A stretch of DNA of 64,000 nt. It comes from Gammaproteobacteria bacterium (lineage in GTDB: Bacteria > Pseudomonadota > Gammaproteobacteria > Xanthomonadales > Marinicellaceae). The DNA is taken from assembly GCA_041395445.1 (NCBI GenBank), contig JAWLAO010000002.1, forward strand, positions 248,001 to 312,000, written 5' to 3'. A program made the position numbers and the translations under genes. Every line of letters begins with the position of its first letter. Position 1 is the stretch's first letter. This document shows positions 1-9,600 of this stretch, piece after piece. Below the pieces are notes generated by a model. The model saw nothing but the letters and a program-made list of their open reading frames with translations, made no database searches and was not told where the DNA came from.

Positions 1-24
1 TTAATTAATATTCAGGAGTTTGAC

Positions 25-555
25 ATGGAATTGTCGGAGTTGTTAAATCTGTTAAACACTCAATTTTTAAACCAATACCGAACTAAAATCATTGGTGGTT
101 TTACCGAGCCTTTTTATAAAACTTTTACTGATGATGAGTTTGCAGAAATTCAATTTTCCCACGATTATATTCGCAGTGCTTTGCATGAACTGGCTCACTG
201 GTGTGTGGCAGGTAAAGAGCGGCGAAAACTCGATGATTTTGGCTATTGGTATGCACCGGATGGGCGTACTCAAGATCAACAAAATAAATTCTTCAAAGTC
301 GAAGTCAAACCGCAAGCCATCGAATGGGCTTTTTCAATTCTCTGTGATGTTAAGTTCGAGCCAAGCATGGATAATCTCAATAATGCGACAGAAGGAGCGG
401 AACAGTTTACTCTTGATGTGAAGAATCAACTTGAAGATTATATACAGAATGGTTTTAGTAAGCGTGTTAGTGAGATTTTGAGGTTATTAGCTAATGAACA
501 GGGTATTGGAGATATTTATGATTATATCGTAAATATTTTGGGTTATTCCGAGTGA
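25..555 (+). CDS. epmC: Elongation factor P hydroxylase EpmC (YfcM)
   Basis: EpmC hydroxylates the beta-lysylated lysine of elongation factor P, the last step of the EpmA/EpmB/EpmC modification that helps ribosomes through polyproline stretches. The 176-residue length fits the family. The hallmark block ALHELAHWCVAGKERR near residues 52-67 is followed by DFGYWYAPDGR and VEVKPQAIEW; the HELAH and later acidic and His residues are thought to bind the metal. The ATG at 25 follows AGGAG in TTCAGGAGTTTGAC. No efp, epmA or epmB gene is visible nearby. The gene stands alone ahead of a repeat-rich, IS-containing stretch. Confidence 0.93.
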   Translation: MELSELLNLLNTQFLNQYRTKIIGGFTEPFYKTFTDDEFAEIQFSHDYIRSALHELAHWCVAGKERRKLDDFGYWYAPDGRTQDQQNKFFKVEVKPQAIEWAFSILCDVKFEPSMDNLNNATEGAEQFTLDVKNQLEDYIQNGFSKRVSEILRLLANEQGIGDIYDYIVNILGYSE

Positions 556-587
556 GTGGAACGATCGGAGAATTCTGAAAACTGTCT

Positions 588-630
588 AAGGAACACAGAG
601 TTCACAGAGAAAACACGGAGTTGCACAGAG
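588..630. repeat. Dispersed cacagag-type intergenic repeat
   Basis: This tract reads AAGGAACACAGAGTTCACAG and continues with further CACGGAG/CACAGAG units. A close inverted copy lies at 50507-50551, beside the IS110 element. Both copies are intergenic and neither encodes protein. They look like members of a dispersed extragenic repeat family of this genome; function unknown. Confidence 0.6.
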
Positions 631-645
631 TTTTTTTTTATTATC

Positions 646-673
646 CGTCATACCTGCGCAGGCAGGTATCTCA
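646..673. repeat. Short extragenic palindrome (GTCAT...ATCTCA type)
   Basis: The tract starts CGTCATACCTGCG and contains the inverted arms ATACCTGC and GCAGGTAT, ending in ATCTCAC. It has the form GTCAT-stem-GCG-stem-ATCT, also seen at 2565, 2928, 44848, 45748, 47279 and 50456. It sits just outside the left end of the IS1182-like element. Confidence 0.6.
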
Positions 674-685
674 CTAATTTCAGTC

Positions 686-2432
686 TCGCTCCAATGCTCT
701 GAGACTGTGAAATAACATATAGAAAAATCATCGTAAATATGGATTGTTCTCATTTTTCTATATTGTACTAAATTTATGATTAACTACTTTATATTTTCTT
801 ACTAGCTATAAATTTAGCTTTGCTTGTCATTATCTTCAATAACTGACTTTTTACTCAGGTGAATATGGCCTTTTAAAGGTCTTACATCAATCTTATCATT
901 TTTCTAAATATATCAATACCCAGTATATTTAATACTCGCTTAAAATTGTAAGTAAACATGATTAATGCATTTTCACCAGATACCTTTTCAATGCCCCGAA
1001 CAAGATAATGATCCCAACCGAGCATTCGTTTTATTGTTCCAAATGGATGCTCTACAATGGAACCTCTTTTCTTAATAATTTCTTTTGATTCCTCTAAGGC
1101 CATATTTTCCCTATGTTTTTCAACCACAGCTTCATATTCCCATCTATAAATCACTTTATAAGACGCCTTAGATGACAAGCATTTTTCTCGTAATGGACAT
1201 CCATTACAATCCGGGTTTGTCGTTGCATATTTATAGTATAGTTTTTCATTTTTAGTTTGTTTCGATATTGTTTTTTTGAGGCTCTTATTGTTTGGACATA
1301 CATAACAGTCATTTTGTGAATCATATTTAAAGGCGTCTCTTGTATATTTACCTTTGTTTTTTTGACCTTGAGTTTTATTGCCTTCAGGTATTGATATTTT
1401 GATGTTGTCATCCACACACTTCTTGATCTCTTTGGCACTAAAGTATCTACATCACCGACTATGTCTAATTCCTGAACTTCAAGATTCTCTTTGCTTTGAA
1501 CTGACATATTGTGAAGTTGTTCTAAGTCATTACCACTTGAGGAAACATCAGTGGCTACTATTAATTTGAATTTTTCATCTACTGTTATTTGTGTATTGTA
1601 AGCCACAAGGTTATGAGCAGGCTTTTTCATTAGTGATGCATCCGGGTCTGTGAGGTTATGTTGCTTTTTTTAGTTTCTCAAGAAGCGCTAAATCATCTAA
1701 CAGCTTTTGTTGTCTGGCTTTCAGTTTTTCTATATCCCTGGGTAATTTATCTGCCAGGTTTGATGGTTGCTTTTCTTTATCCGAACTATCTAAAGTTTTT
1801 AAATAGGTTTCAATTTTCTCATCTATAATTACCAAGTCTTTTTCAATTGTCTTCTTCATTAGTAATTTGTTTTTTGAGGCATTGGCTTTTAAAATGCTCC
1901 ATCAACAGCTTTTAGACCATCTCCAATCAAACTCAGGTTCTTACATAACAGAACAAAGTGTCTAAATGTCTTTCTTAGTGCTTTGGGATTGTTTTTCTAA
2001 AGTCTGATATTGTATGGTAAGTTGGTGTTAATCCCTGAAGTAAGCCACATGAGTTCAATGTTGCGTTTGCACTCTCGCTCTAACATTCGGCTACTTCTGA
2101 TTTTATTCAAATATCCATAAAGATATATTTTCATTAATAGTTTGGGACTGTAAGATTTTTGACCGTCAGACCGGTTGCTTTTCCTTGTATCTTGAAAGCC
2201 TAGCTTATCAAAATCCAGTTGTGTAATGTAATCATCAATCGCTCTTACACTATTGTCAGAGTCTATATATTCATCCAGACTGGGAGGGAAGATTAATTGT
2301 TGATGACGATTCTTTCCTGATTTATAAAATGATGACATTTGTAAAAATTTGTATTATTAGCACATATGATTGTAACATGTTTTGTTGTAATTCTAATATG
2401 AGTTATTTCACAGTCTCAGAGCGTGGGAACGA
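686..2432 (-). mobile_element. IS1182-like insertion sequence with terminal inverted repeats
   Basis: The ends are matching inverted repeats. The 21 bases at 696-716 (starting GCTCTGAGACTGTGAAATAA) are the exact reverse complement of 2402-2422, and the match extends outward with three mismatches to 686 and 2432, giving arms of about 31 bp. The enclosed ~1.7 kb carries one transposase on the minus strand, broken into several frames. No target-site duplication could be fixed. Element size and the single-transposase layout fit the IS1182 group of IS5-superfamily elements. Confidence 0.8.
882..2338 (-). pseudogene. IS1182-family DDE transposase, frameshifted
   Basis: Reading from 2338 downward, successive frames give parts of one IS1182-type transposase. 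The N-terminal segment (2338-1997) includes SYSPKLLMKIYLYGYLNKIR and ends in LMWLTSGI. A coiled-coil insert (1859-1656) has DKLPRDIEKLKARQQKLLDD. The core (1630-1440) has LVAYNTQITVDEKFKLIVATD and the C-terminal segment (1415-882) has CNGCPLREKC and VEHPFGTIKRMLGWDHYL. Each segment continues the previous one after a change of frame, near 2000, 1900, 1660 (an A7 run) and 1440. At least four indels therefore separate it from an intact gene. It is a decayed element or a stretch with homopolymer errors. Confidence 0.85.
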
Positions 2433-2564
2433 GGGAAAAGTATTGACTGGTTTAGTTTTAACCATGAAGCACAAGGTAGGTTTTAATGTTTGTAAATAGT
2501 TGAATTGAATTTACACAACCTGGAACAAATTACTCTATCATCATGAATAAGTAAAAAAATACAT

Positions 2565-2600
2565 CGTCATCTCGACTAAGCGTAGCGCATGGAGAGATCT
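2565..2600 (+). repeat. Left inverted palindrome flanking the GIY-YIG gene
   Basis: A 36-base tract beginning CGTCATCTCGAC and ending TGGAGAGATCT. The reverse complement of 2928-2963 matches it at 27 of 36 positions with no gaps, and the palindromic arms match each other. It ends 26 bases before the GIY-YIG start codon. Confidence 0.7.
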
Positions 2601-2626
2601 AATAAATTTATGCTATCATTGAAATC

Positions 2627-2917
2627 ATGGAAGAGTATTATGTTTATATCATCAGTAATCAAAGCAACACGGTCCTATATATTGGCATTACAAATAACCT
2701 GAAACGGCGAATTTACGAATATAAAGAGGAACTCGTTGATGGTTTTTCTAAAAAATACAGGCCTGAGAAGTTAGTTTACTTTGAGCAATTGGTTGATATC
2801 GAAAATGCTATCTTAAGGGAAAAACAATTAAAGAAATGGAATCGAAAAAAAAAGAACCTTTTGGTTAATAAATTGAATTCTGAGTGGCGAGACTTATACT
2901 ATGAAATATTGGATTAA
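2627..2917 (+). CDS. GIY-YIG superfamily endonuclease domain protein
   Basis: This is a complete single-domain GIY-YIG protein of 96 residues. The fold motif is seen as YYVYII (residues 4-9) and YIGITNNLKRRIYEYK (residues 19-34), followed by a conserved Glu in the block LREKQLKKWNRKKK and the family tail EWRDLYYEI. Relatives cut DNA, but for this small stand-alone class the physiological substrate is not established. The gene lies alone between two inverted copies of a 36-bp palindrome (2565-2600 and 2928-2963), so gene plus repeats form a unit of about 400 bp. Confidence 0.85.
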   Translation: MEEYYVYIISNQSNTVLYIGITNNLKRRIYEYKEELVDGFSKKYRPEKLVYFEQLVDIENAILREKQLKKWNRKKKNLLVNKLNSEWRDLYYEILD

Positions 2918-2927
2918 GTGTGGTATG

Positions 2928-2963
2928 AGATTTCTCCACTCACTTCGTTCGGTCGAAATGACG
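2928..2963 (-). repeat. Right inverted palindrome flanking the GIY-YIG gene
   Basis: The tract begins AGATTTCTCCACTCACTTCG and ends GAAATGACG. Read on the minus strand it is the counterpart of 2565-2600. It begins ten bases after the GIY-YIG stop codon. Confidence 0.7.
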
Positions 2964-3006
2964 AGATATGTTTGAGTATACCAAAAATGATAGTAGGTTT
3001 ACTTTT

Positions 3007-3987
3007 CTAACCTTGTAAAGACTTCAAAATTATAGCAATATAAAAGCTGGCTTTTACAATCTGTTTCTCAGATACTTTTCGGGCTTGTTGGTCGTAGATA
3101 TTTGAGATATAAATTTTGCCCGAAGTGTTATTTTGCTCTTCATATTTACGAAGAAGGTCTAAAAGTACAGGTGTGTAAACATATTTTATTGCTATTTGGT
3201 GGGATTGTTTGGCTTGTTTTGGAAAAGTACTTTCATTTGATGCTAGTTTAAAATCACTATAATTTTCTAAAAGTTTTTTTGCTTTTAAATCAATCACTTT
3301 GAAAGATGTGGTTTCGTTGAGTCTGGAGTCCCAGAACCAGTGCAGGTTTTCAATCTGACCTTGTCCTTTGATTTTGATTGAATTGCCACCACGATCGCCT
3401 TCGGCAAATAATTGAGTTGAAAACAATGCGGTACTGTGAAGAGGCTGGTGCAGGTCGCCAATCAGATGTAAAACCCAACAGAGGGCGACAGCTTTTTCCT
3501 GTTTATCAACGGTTTGATTTTTGAGAATAGCAATATTTGTCTCTAACGCCTGTAAGATATTGAAAGTGTGATTCGGTTTACCATTACCGTGTTCATCAAG
3601 GTTGACAAAGTCAGTATTTACCGACTCATTCAAAAATAACGGATAGTTGATATAGTGCCATGTGGAATGGTGATATTTGTCTTTATCAGATTGATGAAAT
3701 CCTCGAGCCATATCCGGCCAGGTTGCTGCCTGGCGAAAAATCCATTCATTGTAGTTGTCGGGATTGAATTTAACAAATTGAGGGATGTTGTTCTTAAAAT
3801 CCTTAATAAAACGAGGATGATGTTTCAGAATGTCAACCCAATAATTTCTATCTTGTTCGGAGAGCAGCTCCCAGGTTATGGCTGAACTTAACTGATGTCC
3901 GGCAGCATTCCATGCTTGAGTGTTGCTGCTAAAAGATATAACAGCAAGAAAAATAAAATTTAAAACATATTTTCTTGCTGTCATCAT
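3007..3987 (-). CDS. Exported S1/P1-type nuclease
   Basis: This is a secreted zinc-dependent nuclease of the S1/P1 family, which hydrolyses single-stranded DNA and RNA. A signal peptide ends in TQA (residue 25), so the mature protein would begin with Trp26; P1 nuclease likewise uses its N-terminal Trp to bind zinc. Other metal-site motifs are AAGHQLSS, TWPD, HSTWHYINYP, the signature HLIGDLHQPLH and GDRGGNSI. The length of 326 residues is somewhat above the usual 260-300. It lies three bases downstream of ybiT on the same strand and may be co-transcribed. A role in scavenging nucleic acid outside the cytoplasm is inferred. Confidence 0.92.
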   Translation of the reverse strand: MMTARKYVLNFIFLAVISFSSNTQAWNAAGHQLSSAITWELLSEQDRNYWVDILKHHPRFIKDFKNNIPQFVKFNPDNYNEWIFRQAATWPDMARGFHQSDKDKYHHSTWHYINYPLFLNESVNTDFVNLDEHGNGKPNHTFNILQALETNIAILKNQTVDKQEKAVALCWVLHLIGDLHQPLHSTALFSTQLFAEGDRGGNSIKIKGQGQIENLHWFWDSRLNETTSFKVIDLKAKKLLENYSDFKLASNESTFPKQAKQSHQIAIKYVYTPVLLDLLRKYEEQNNTSGKIYISNIYDQQARKVSEKQIVKASFYIAIILKSLQG

Positions 3988-3989
3988 TT

Positions 3990-5579
3990 TTAAACTCCTT
4001 GTTTGGCAAGGAGTTCTTCGTAAGTGCCACGGTGGTCGATGTATTGACCTTCCTGTAACTCAAGAACTCTGGTTGCAATGGAGGACACGAATTGACGGTC
4101 GTGAGAAACAAAAATTAATGTTCCTTCGTAGTTTTCCAAAGCCAGATTCAACGATTCAATGGATTCCATGTCCAAGTGGTTGGTTGGTTCGTCCATGAAC
4201 AGAATATTTGGTTTTTGTAACATGATTTTACCAAACATCATGCGACCTTTCTCACCACCGGAAAGCACATTGAGTTTTTTCTTGGAGTCTTCTTTTGAAA
4301 ACAATAAACGTCCCATAACGCTACGAACCGCTTGTTCATCATCTTCCGGCTTTTTCCACTGCATCATCCAGTCAAAAGCATTGATGTTTTCTTTGAACTC
4401 AGCCATGTTATCTTGTTTGAAATAGGCAATATTCGCATGTTCAGGCCATTTGATGGAACCTGAATCTGCTTGAATGGTTTCAGTCAGGCAGTTCAACAAA
4501 GTTGTTTTACCAATACCGTTAGCACCAATGACTGCCAGTTTTTCACCAACTTCCAAAGTGATGCTTAAATCTTTGAATAATGTTTTATCATCAAAAGATT
4601 TGCTCAAGTCTTTGGCACTCAAGGCATTTTTTATTAATGCTTTTTCCTGCTCAATAATAATATATGGATTCACCCTTGATGATGGTTTGATATGATGCAA
4701 TTGAATTTTATCCAATTGCTTTTGACGCGAGGTTGCTTGTCTGGCTTTTGAAGCATTTGCCGAAAATCGGCTGATGAAGTGTTTAAGTTCCTTCATTTGC
4801 TCTTTCATCTTGGCATTTTCAGCGTGTAAACGTTCTTTGGATTGAGTCGCAGCAATCATGTATTCATCATAATTACCAGGGAATTGGCGTAATTCACCAT
4901 AATCCAGATCCAGCATGTGTGTACAGACAGAGTTAAGAAAATGTCTGTCATGCGAAATGATTATCATTGTTGATTTTCTGGAATTTAAAGTATTCTCCAA
5001 CCAACGAATGGTATTGATATCGAGGTTATTGGTTGGTTCGTCCAATAATAGAAAATCAGGATTAGAAAAAAGTACCTGAGCCAGCAATACACGCAGTTTC
5101 CAGCCCGGAGCCACTTCTGACATCAGTCCATAATGTTGCTCTTCGGGAATTTCCAAACCCATCAATAATTCTCCGGCACGAGCTTCTGCTGAATATCCGT
5201 CCATTTCGGCAAATTCTGTTTCCAGATTGGCAACTTTGATGCCATCTTCTTCTGTCATTTCAGGGAGAGCATAAATGCGGTCACGTTCTTCTTTAACGCG
5301 CCATAATTCCTTATCACCCATGATAACAGTGTCTATGACTGAAAACTCTTCAAAAGCGTATTGATCTTGTCCTAAAACACCAATTTTATCGTGTTCATCA
5401 TAACTGACCGAACCATTTGTTGGTTGTAATTCTTTGGTGAGAATTTTCATGAAAGTCGATTTTCCGCAACCGTTTGCACCAATAAGTCCATAGCGGTTAC
5501 CGTTACCAAATTTCATGGAAATATTATCAAATAACGGTTTTGAACCGAATTGAATACCTACATTTGCTGATACTATCAT
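3990..5579 (-). CDS. ybiT: ABC-F family ATPase YbiT
   Basis: This is a soluble duplicated ABC ATPase of the ABC-F class, which acts on ribosomes rather than membranes. It aligns along its whole length with E. coli YbiT from memory (529 versus about 530 residues). The first Walker A is GANGCGKST (residues 34-42), with Walker B LLLDEPTNNLD. The first signature is the degenerate SEVAPGWKLR typical of YbiT, whereas the second half has GANGIGKTT, a canonical LSGGEKGRM and MDEPTNHLD. The charged linker with SRFSANASKARQATSRQKQ lies between the halves. No transmembrane segments are present. YbiT is thought to be a translation factor; its exact role is not settled. Confidence 0.95.
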   Translation of the reverse strand: MIVSANVGIQFGSKPLFDNISMKFGNGNRYGLIGANGCGKSTFMKILTKELQPTNGSVSYDEHDKIGVLGQDQYAFEEFSVIDTVIMGDKELWRVKEERDRIYALPEMTEEDGIKVANLETEFAEMDGYSAEARAGELLMGLEIPEEQHYGLMSEVAPGWKLRVLLAQVLFSNPDFLLLDEPTNNLDINTIRWLENTLNSRKSTMIIISHDRHFLNSVCTHMLDLDYGELRQFPGNYDEYMIAATQSKERLHAENAKMKEQMKELKHFISRFSANASKARQATSRQKQLDKIQLHHIKPSSRVNPYIIIEQEKALIKNALSAKDLSKSFDDKTLFKDLSITLEVGEKLAVIGANGIGKTTLLNCLTETIQADSGSIKWPEHANIAYFKQDNMAEFKENINAFDWMMQWKKPEDDEQAVRSVMGRLLFSKEDSKKKLNVLSGGEKGRMMFGKIMLQKPNILFMDEPTNHLDMESIESLNLALENYEGTLIFVSHDRQFVSSIATRVLELQEGQYIDHRGTYEELLAKQGV

Positions 5580-5643
5580 GACAAGTCCGAAAGAGTGATT
5601 TTAAAAAACCCGCGATTATACCTTTTACACGGAATAAATTAAA

Positions 5644-5662
5644 CTGAAACCATTGGTTTCAG
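5644..5662. terminator. Hairpin downstream of gpmA
   Basis: CTGAAACC, a 3-nt loop and GGTTTCAG form a perfect 8-bp stem between gpmA and ybiT. On the minus strand it is followed by TTTAATTTATT, so it could be a weak intrinsic terminator for gpmA. Confidence 0.4.
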
Positions 5663-5699
5663 CCGTAACAAAAGCTATCTTTATAATTATTTGAACTTT

Positions 5700-6446
5700 T
5701 TATTTAGACTTTCCCTGATTGGCGACAGCTGCGGCTGCTTTTGCAATTTTATCCTGATCACCCAGATAGTAGTTTCTGATTGGTTTTAAATCGTCGTCCA
5801 ACTCGTAAACTAATGGCACTCCTGTTGGAATATTAAGTTTCAAAATATCTTCATCAGAAACTTTATCCAAGTATTTAACCAACGCTCTCAGTGAGTTGCC
5901 ATGAGCAGCAATGATGAGTTTCTTACCACTTTTTAAGTCAGGTACGATTCTTTTTTTCCAAAATGGAATCACTCTCTTATAGGTGTCTTTTAAGCATTCA
6001 CCCAAAGGAATTTGTGATTTTTTCAGTTCTTTGTATTTCCGTTCAAAAGCACAATTTCTTTCATCGTCCCAATCCAGCTGAGGAGGGCGAGTGGCATAGC
6101 TTCTGCGCCAGATAAGAACCTGTTCATCACCGTATTTTTCGGCAGTTTCTGCTTTGTTTAAACCTTGTAAAGCTCCGTAATGTCTTTCGTTGAGTTTCCA
6201 TGAACGCTTCACCGGAATCCACATTTGATCCAGTTCTTGCAGGGAAATCCAAAGTGTGCGAATGGCTCTTTTGAGTACAGATGTGTATGCTTTATCGAAT
6301 TCAAATCCTTCCTGTTTCAATATTTGACCGGCACTCAATGCTTGTTTGATACCGGTTTCGGTTAAATCCACATCGGTCCATCCGGTAAATCGATTTGCCA
6401 GATTCCATTCACTTTCACCATGTCTCAAAAGTACTAATTTTATCAT
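5700..6446 (-). CDS. gpmA: 2,3-bisphosphoglycerate-dependent phosphoglycerate mutase
   Basis: GpmA interconverts 3- and 2-phosphoglycerate in glycolysis and gluconeogenesis through a phosphohistidine. The catalytic RHGESEWNLANRFTGW is at residues 9-24, with His10 as the phosphate acceptor. LNERHYGALQGLNKAETAEKYG follows in the middle and the second active-site His is in IIAAHGNSLRALVKYL. The length of 248 residues matches the family. It is monocistronic, between ybiT and the divergent gdhB. Confidence 0.96.
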   Translation of the reverse strand: MIKLVLLRHGESEWNLANRFTGWTDVDLTETGIKQALSAGQILKQEGFEFDKAYTSVLKRAIRTLWISLQELDQMWIPVKRSWKLNERHYGALQGLNKAETAEKYGDEQVLIWRRSYATRPPQLDWDDERNCAFERKYKELKKSQIPLGECLKDTYKRVIPFWKKRIVPDLKSGKKLIIAAHGNSLRALVKYLDKVSDEDILKLNIPTGVPLVYELDDDLKPIRNYYLGDQDKIAKAAAAVANQGKSK

Positions 6447-6667
6447 TGCAGAGTATCCAGTTTTTTGAAAAAACGAATTATAACAGTTGAACTGATATTC
6501 GGGGGGAAATTTCCCTGATTAAATTAGAAATACAATGAGGTTTAAGTTCATAAAGCCGGGCTAAAGTAAGTTTGTAAGATTGGAGTTTTTGTGACAAAAA
6601 AATGTTATTCAAAATAACTAAGGAGTATAATTTGGCACCATTATAATTTTTAAAACAGGTTGTTCTT

Positions 6668-9600
6668 ATGTTTGGACTTTCTACAACGGCGCATAAAAAG
6701 CACATTCAGGCAGTTAGAAGGAATTTGACAAAAATTGCCAGTCCTGAATTATTGCCGGTATGTAAAAAAACATGCGAGTTATTCTTTGGCGGAATGTCAG
6801 TTTCAGAAATTGAAATGCATTCTGATAGTCATTGGACTGAAATTATCAATGATTTTGTTAATTCGATTAAAAAATACAATCAGCAAAGCGGTTATGTCAG
6901 GGTTTTTAACCCAAGTAAAGAAAAAGACGGCTTTGACAATAATAATACAGTCATTCAAATCATTTGTCCTGACATGCCGTTTATTGTCGACTCTGTGGTT
7001 TTGGCTTTGGCAAAAAATGGATTGGCAATGCAATTGATGACGCATCCTGTGGCAAATGTTAGCAGATCGAAATCCGGAGTTTTGAAGTCAGCCGGTGAAT
7101 CCGGAGATGATTTCAAGGAATCATGGACGCATATCGAAATCAGTCGCATTGTTGATATTGAAAAAATCTCTGAAATTCAAACGGCTTTAGAACTGGTTAT
7201 TAACAAAGTGACTGTTTGTGTTCAGGACTGGAAGTCCATGCTTGGAAAAGTCGAAGAAGCAAAGAATGATTTAGTGGTTAAAGACTCAAAGTCTGTACAT
7301 GGTAAACAATTGAAATTCATTGATTGGTTGCTGGATGATAATTTTACCTTTTTGGGTTATCAGTATTATCAAATTCAAAATAACAATTCAGAGTCTCCCA
7401 TTGTTGCCAATCGTGATTCAGCGCTAGGTTTATACCGTTCGGAAGCTTATTTAAAAGATGTTGATTTCCTGATTGATAAGGATTATCAAATTCAACGTCA
7501 ATCGGATTTAATGATTATCACTAAACTGAATGCCAGACCTCGTGTTCATCGTGAAGGCACATTGGATTATGTGGGTGTGGTTGTAATCAATGACGAAGGG
7601 AACGTGATTGCGGAGCATAGGTTTGTTGGTTTATACACTTCAGCGGCAATCAACACACGTCCTTGGGATATTCCTTATATCAACGATAAAGTGAAAGGCG
7701 TGACCAAACGCTTTAAATTTGGTGAGGCGAGTCATACGGGTAAACACATCGTACATTTGATGGAAACACTGCCGCGTGATGAAATTATGCAATCAAGCAG
7801 TGATGAACTTTATGCAACGATTTATTCGATTCTGACAATTCTGGAAAGACAAACAGCGAATGTGACATTCAGGCAGGATAAATTTAAACGCTATTATGCC
7901 TTTTTGGTTCATATTCCCAGAGATAAGTTTAATACTGAAGTTCGCCAAATGATTCAGGCTATTCTTGTTGAAGAGGTTTCCGGTTCTAATATTGAATTCC
8001 AAGTCAAAATTGAAGAATCCAATCTGACAAGACTCTATCTCACTGTTTACACTAATCATAATTTTGATATTAGTGCCAGTGAGTTAGAGAGAAAAATTTC
8101 TGCCGAACTCAAATCATGGCAAGAACGATTGCAGGAAATTTTACTGAAAAAACATGGTAATGAAAGAGGTTATTTTCTGGCGCAAAAATATGCCGGTTGT
8201 TTTCCAATGGCATACATGGATGATGTTTCACCAAAAATGGCAGCTTATGATGTCGAATATGCAGCGAAACTATTAGACAATGCCGGTTTGGAACTGAGTC
8301 TTTATCGACCTAAAGATGTTAGCAGTAAACTATTCAGGTTTAAAATATTCCGTTGTCAGAATACCATTCCTCTCAGTGATGTCTTACCAATTTTAGAAAA
8401 CTTTGGCTTGCATGTTGTCAGAGAAAGACCTTATAAAGTCAAACTGGCAAATGGTAACTGTTTCTGGATTCAGGATTTTGATTTGGCATTATCGCATGGT
8501 GCGGAACTGGAATTGAAACTGGTTAAAGAGCGCTTTAAACAAGCATTTAAGGAAATTGTTAATGGCGTGGTTGAAAATGATTCGTTCAATAAACTTTTAA
8601 TTTTAGGTGGTTTGACCTCCAGACAGATTGTTGTCTTGAGAGCCATCAGTAAATATCTTAAACAAACCAACTTATCATTTTCGCAATCCTATATTCAAAA
8701 AGCCTTGGTTTCACAAGCGCATATATCGCGTTGGTTGCTCGAACTGTTCACAGTGCGTTTTGATGTTTCTTTTGAAGATATACCAACCAAAGAGCATAAA
8801 AATTACTTAACTGACTTCAAAGAGAAATTTGATAATCAACTTAATCACCTGGGTGTTAAACTCAATGAGTTTCAGGAGAATGCGGTTTCACAATATTTTA
8901 CCAGTGCTTCATTCAATCGTAAAAGACAAGAAAAGAAAGTGATTGCTGTTGTCAGAGCCTTGCTAGATACAGTAAGTTCACAAGATGAAGATACAATTAT
9001 CCGCTCTTTCTGCGAAGTTATTCTGGCAATATTGAGAACCAATTTTTATCAAAATGATGTGAGAGGCAATCACAAATCTTATGTGAGCTTCAAATTAAAC
9101 TCATCCAAAGTTCCACAAATGCCGAAACCGGTTCCTTTCAGAGAGATTTTTGCTTATTCTCCAAGATTTGAAGCCATTCACTTGCGTAAAGGTGAGGTTG
9201 CTCGTGGCGGATTGAGATGGTCGGATCGTTATGAAGATTTCAGAACTGAGGTTCTGGGTTTGATGAAAGCGCAAAATGTTAAGAACTCTATCATTGTGCC
9301 GGTTGGTTCAAAAGGCGGGTTTGTTGTGAAACAAATGCCTAAAGGAGGACGTGAAGAGGTTCTGGCTGAAGGAATTGAGTGTTATAAAAACTTTATCCGT
9401 AGTATGTTGGATATAACCGATAATATTGTTTCCGGAAAAGTAGTTAACCCTGAAAATGTCATCAGATATGATCATGATGATCCTTATCTGGTTGTGGCTG
9501 CTGACAAAGGAACAGCAAAATTTTCTGATATCGCCAATGGAATTTCGGCTGATTATGGTTTCTGGCTTGGTGATGCTTTTGCTTCCGGTGGTTCTGTAGG

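Noticed and set aside
1378..1569. Plus-strand ORF across the IS1182-like element
   Set aside because: It is antisense to clear transposase sequence and has no family resemblance.
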